In this document: positions 5,900-7,759 of the stretch, piece after piece
Position numbering within the stretch: the stretch's first letter is position 1
How the letters are laid out: each line of letters begins with the position of its first letter
DNA from: an uncultured bacterium
Lineage (GTDB): Bacteria; Bacteroidota; Bacteroidia; Sphingobacteriales; Sphingobacteriaceae
NCBI GenBank assembly: GCA_903958995.1
Contig: CAJBVG010000054.1
Coordinates: forward strand, 1 to 7,759
Direction: 5' to 3'
Length of the DNA stretch: 7,759 bases
The notes under the pieces: generated by a model
What the model saw: only the letters and a program-made list of their open reading frames with translations
What the model was told of the DNA's origin: nothing
Database searches by the model: none
Position numbers and translations under genes: made by a program

Positions 5900-6742
5900 A
5901 TGCCTACAATTTCAGAATTAGAAAAAACAGCTTCTCAAGTCCGTAGAGACATCGTTCGTATGGTTCATGGTTGCCAAAGTGGTCACCCAGGTGGCTCTTT
6001 AGGATGTGCAGACTTTATAACTGCTCTTTACTTTGAAGTGATGAAACACAATACCAACTTCAACATGGATGGTACTAATGAAGACCTTTTCTTCCTTTCT
6101 AATGGGCATATATCACCAGTATGGTACTCTGTACTAGCTCGTAGTGGTTATTTCCCAGTAGCAGAATTGGCTAGTTTTAGAAAATTAGATACTCGTTTAC
6201 AAGGGCATCCAACAACTGCTGAACACTTACCAGGTATTCGAATTGCTTCAGGTTCTCTTGGACAAGGTTTATCGGTAGCTTTAGGAGCTGCTCAAGTAAA
6301 GAAATTAAATAATGACCCTTGTATAGTATACACCTTACACGGTGATGGTGAATTACAAGAAGGTCAGATTTGGGAAGCTGCAATGTATGCTGCCCATAAT
6401 AAAATCGATAATATCATTTCAACAGTAGATTTAAACGGTCAACAAATTGATGGCTCTACAGATCAAGTATTATCATTAGGCGATATTAAAGGAAAATGGT
6501 TGTCATTTGGTTGGGATGTGTTAGAGATGGATGGCAATAACATGCAAAATGTTATTGAAACTTTAGGCATTGCTAAAACTCACACTGGAAAAGGCAAACC
6601 AGTTTTAATTTTAATGAAAACTGAAATGGGTGCTGGTGTTGACTTCATGATGGGGTCACATAAATGGCATGGTGTTGCTCCAAATAATGAGCAATTAGCT
6701 GCTGCCCTTGCACAACTTGAAGAAACACTAACTGATTACTAA
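5900..6742 (+). CDS. Transketolase, N-terminal (thiamine diphosphate-binding) subunit
   Basis: This 280-residue cytosolic protein is the N-terminal half of a split transketolase, which transfers two-carbon ketol units between sugar phosphates in the non-oxidative pentose phosphate pathway. Visible landmarks are SGHPGGSLG at 27-35 with the conserved His29, SNGHISP at 67-73, GHP at 102-104, GSLGQGLSVALGAA at 118-131, and the thiamine diphosphate/Mg2+ motif starting GDGELQEGQIWEA at 148-160 and ending DLNGQQIDG at 177-185 (Asp149, Asn179). It stops cleanly after the first domain, the normal length for the subunit, so it is not a truncated full-length enzyme. The pyrimidine-binding and C-terminal domains must come from a separate protein, which is not in this window; the next gene is unrelated. 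ATG 5900 is supported by the promoter 19 bases upstream. The stop is 13 bases before the VWA start. Confidence 0.95.
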   Translation: MPTISELEKTASQVRRDIVRMVHGCQSGHPGGSLGCADFITALYFEVMKHNTNFNMDGTNEDLFFLSNGHISPVWYSVLARSGYFPVAELASFRKLDTRLQGHPTTAEHLPGIRIASGSLGQGLSVALGAAQVKKLNNDPCIVYTLHGDGELQEGQIWEAAMYAAHNKIDNIISTVDLNGQQIDGSTDQVLSLGDIKGKWLSFGWDVLEMDGNNMQNVIETLGIAKTHTGKGKPVLILMKTEMGAGVDFMMGSHKWHGVAPNNEQLAAALAQLEETLTDY

Positions 6743-6760
6743 TCAAAAGTAAATTTTGAT
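6742..6760 (+). promoter_or_regulatory. Small hairpin covering the VWA gene start codon
   Basis: ATCAAAA (6742-6748) is the exact reverse complement of TTTTGAT (6754-6760), with a 5-base loop GTAAA. The right arm contains the inferred TTG start (6756-6758) and the left arm begins in the last base of the transketolase stop codon. In the mRNA this could partly hide the start until ribosomes terminating upstream open it. The stem has seven pairs but only one G-C, so it is weak. Confidence 0.35.
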
Positions 6761-7759
6761 CACGTATAGTAGATTATTTAGCAGTCGAACATTATTACTC
6801 TTTGCACTATTCTTATTAGTAGCACTAGATTCATATTCTCAAATGAAAAGCACACAGAAACCCTCTCGTGTGCTTTTTATTATTGATGCCTCTGGCAGCA
6901 TGAATGGTAAGTGGAAAGAAACTACGAAAATGGAAATGGCAAAGAAAATCCTCACCCATTTATCCGATAGTTTAAGCAGAGAAAATATTCCATTTGCTGT
7001 TCGTGTATTTGGACATCAAAAAGATAAAAGTTTATTCGATTGTAAAGACTCAAAATTAGAATTACCCTTCAATACAAATAATCAAGCTAACTTACCAAAG
7101 ATGCTTGATCGCATCTCTCCTAAAGGATATTCACCAATTGCACTTTCTTTAGAATCTGCAGTAAATGATTTCCCTCTAACGAAAACAGAACAACGATCAG
7201 TTATCATTTTAATTTCTGATGGTTTTGAAAATTGTAATGGAGATGCTTGTGATGCAAGTCGTAAATTACAATCCGCAGGAATATATTTACGCCCTTACAT
7301 CGTTGGACTAGGATTAACACCTGAACAGAAAAAAGCATTCGAATGTGTAGGTCAAATTTTCGACATCCAAGAATCTGAAAATTTAAGTCAGTCGCAAATT
7401 GCTAGTGTAGTTATTACCTCTATGCTAAACCCAACTAGCTTACAAGTAAATTTATTGAATGTAAACGATAAGCCTACGGAAACCAATGTAGCCATGAGCT
7501 TTTTCGACCAAGGTACCTCTGCATTAAAATATAATTTCTATCATACCTTAAATGCTTACGGGCAACCGGATACATTATACATCGACCCAAATAGAAAATA
7601 CAATCTTAAAGTTCATACACATCCATCAAAAACATTAAATGATGTTGAACTGGTTCAAGGGAAACACTTAGTTAAAGCTATAGAGACTCCACAAGGGTCG
7701 TTAAAACTAAGCATGATTGGGAATACAAAAGCGAAAAATATTAAATGCATTGTAAAGCA
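6756..7759 (+). CDS. Exported VWA-domain protein, TTG start, 3' end outside the window
   Basis: An open frame of 334 complete codons runs to the window edge. Residues 1-28 form a signal peptide (SRLFSSR, then a leucine-rich core, cut near SYS-Q29). A von Willebrand A domain spans about 38-220: metal-site motif DASGS at 44-48, GYSPIALSLESA at 124-135 with Ser126 where Thr is usual, and ISDGFENCNGD at 153-163 with Asp155. Cys96, Cys160, Cys165 and Cys197 match positions I recall in a family of extracytoplasmic VWA proteins and could form disulfides. From about 226 on there are beta-rich segments (SLQVNLLN, DTLYIDPNRKYNLKV) suggestive of carboxypeptidase-regulatory or Ig-like domains. The start is TTG at 6756: an in-frame TAA lies at 6750-6752, and the first in-frame ATG (6843) falls just after the signal peptide and would delete it. 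Function and partner are unknown. It is probably co-transcribed with the transketolase subunit. Confidence 0.85.
   Translation, partial: MITYSRLFSSRTLLLFALFLLVALDSYSQMKSTQKPSRVLFIIDASGSMNGKWKETTKMEMAKKILTHLSDSLSRENIPFAVRVFGHQKDKSLFDCKDSKLELPFNTNNQANLPKMLDRISPKGYSPIALSLESAVNDFPLTKTEQRSVIILISDGFENCNGDACDASRKLQSAGIYLRPYIVGLGLTPEQKKAFECVGQIFDIQESENLSQSQIASVVITSMLNPTSLQVNLLNVNDKPTETNVAMSFFDQGTSALKYNFYHTLNAYGQPDTLYIDPNRKYNLKVHTHPSKTLNDVELVQGKHLVKAIETPQGSLKLSMIGNTKAKNIKCIVK

Noticed and set aside
6177..6383. A 68-codon minus-strand open frame
   Set aside because: It is antisense to the transketolase substrate and cofactor-binding region.
5900..6742. Transketolase truncated by a frameshift or deletion
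   Set aside because: The length and end point match a natural N-terminal subunit, and no transketolase C-terminal sequence follows in any frame that I can see.
6843..7759. ATG at 6843 as the start of the VWA protein
   Set aside because: It would discard a well-formed in-frame signal peptide lying directly upstream and leave a cysteine-containing extracytoplasmic-type VWA domain without an export signal.

Overview
The window is AT-rich and gene-dense and looks like the chromosome of a Bacteroidota bacterium. Four observations support this. A secreted protein ends in a type A Por/type IX secretion (T9SS) sorting domain. Upstream of several genes there are 8-bp boxes matching or nearly matching the Bacteroidota -7 element TAnnTTTG. 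No gene start has a recognisable Shine-Dalgarno sequence. Transketolase is encoded as a split N-terminal subunit. Genus cannot be read from this sequence. I see no IS element, CRISPR array, tRNA, rRNA or phage gene.

Layout. Positions 1-55 hold a short repeat-like intergenic segment: three degenerate 7-bp units followed by an 18-bp perfect palindrome, at the 3' end of kup. Positions 56-1993 (minus) encode a Kup potassium transporter that starts with TTG. A 117-bp divergent intergenic region (1994-2110) separates it from a plus-strand gene (2111-2740) for a small secreted cupredoxin-like protein with a T9SS tail. Positions 2837-5681 (plus) form a tight three-gene operon: an FAHD1-like fumarylacetoacetate hydrolase family enzyme, an exported M23 metallopeptidase with a long C-terminal extension, and a BCP-type peroxiredoxin, with junctions of 0 and 1 nt. 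A 218-bp intergenic region with a hairpin, short direct repeats and a good promoter precedes the transketolase N-terminal subunit (5900-6742). Thirteen bases later a von Willebrand factor A (VWA) protein with a signal peptide begins at a TTG codon and runs off the window at 7759.

How the genes fit together. They are mostly core or housekeeping functions (ion uptake, cell-wall turnover, peroxide defence, central carbon metabolism) and do not form an obvious single pathway. The operon structures are clear but the functional link inside them is not. The least routine items are the cupredoxin-like protein, which seems to have lost two of four copper ligands; the VWA gene, whose non-ATG start lies in a small hairpin beside the transketolase stop; the absence of the transketolase C-terminal gene next to its partner; and the promoter-like box abutting the cupredoxin start codon. 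I found no convincing undescribed multi-gene system.
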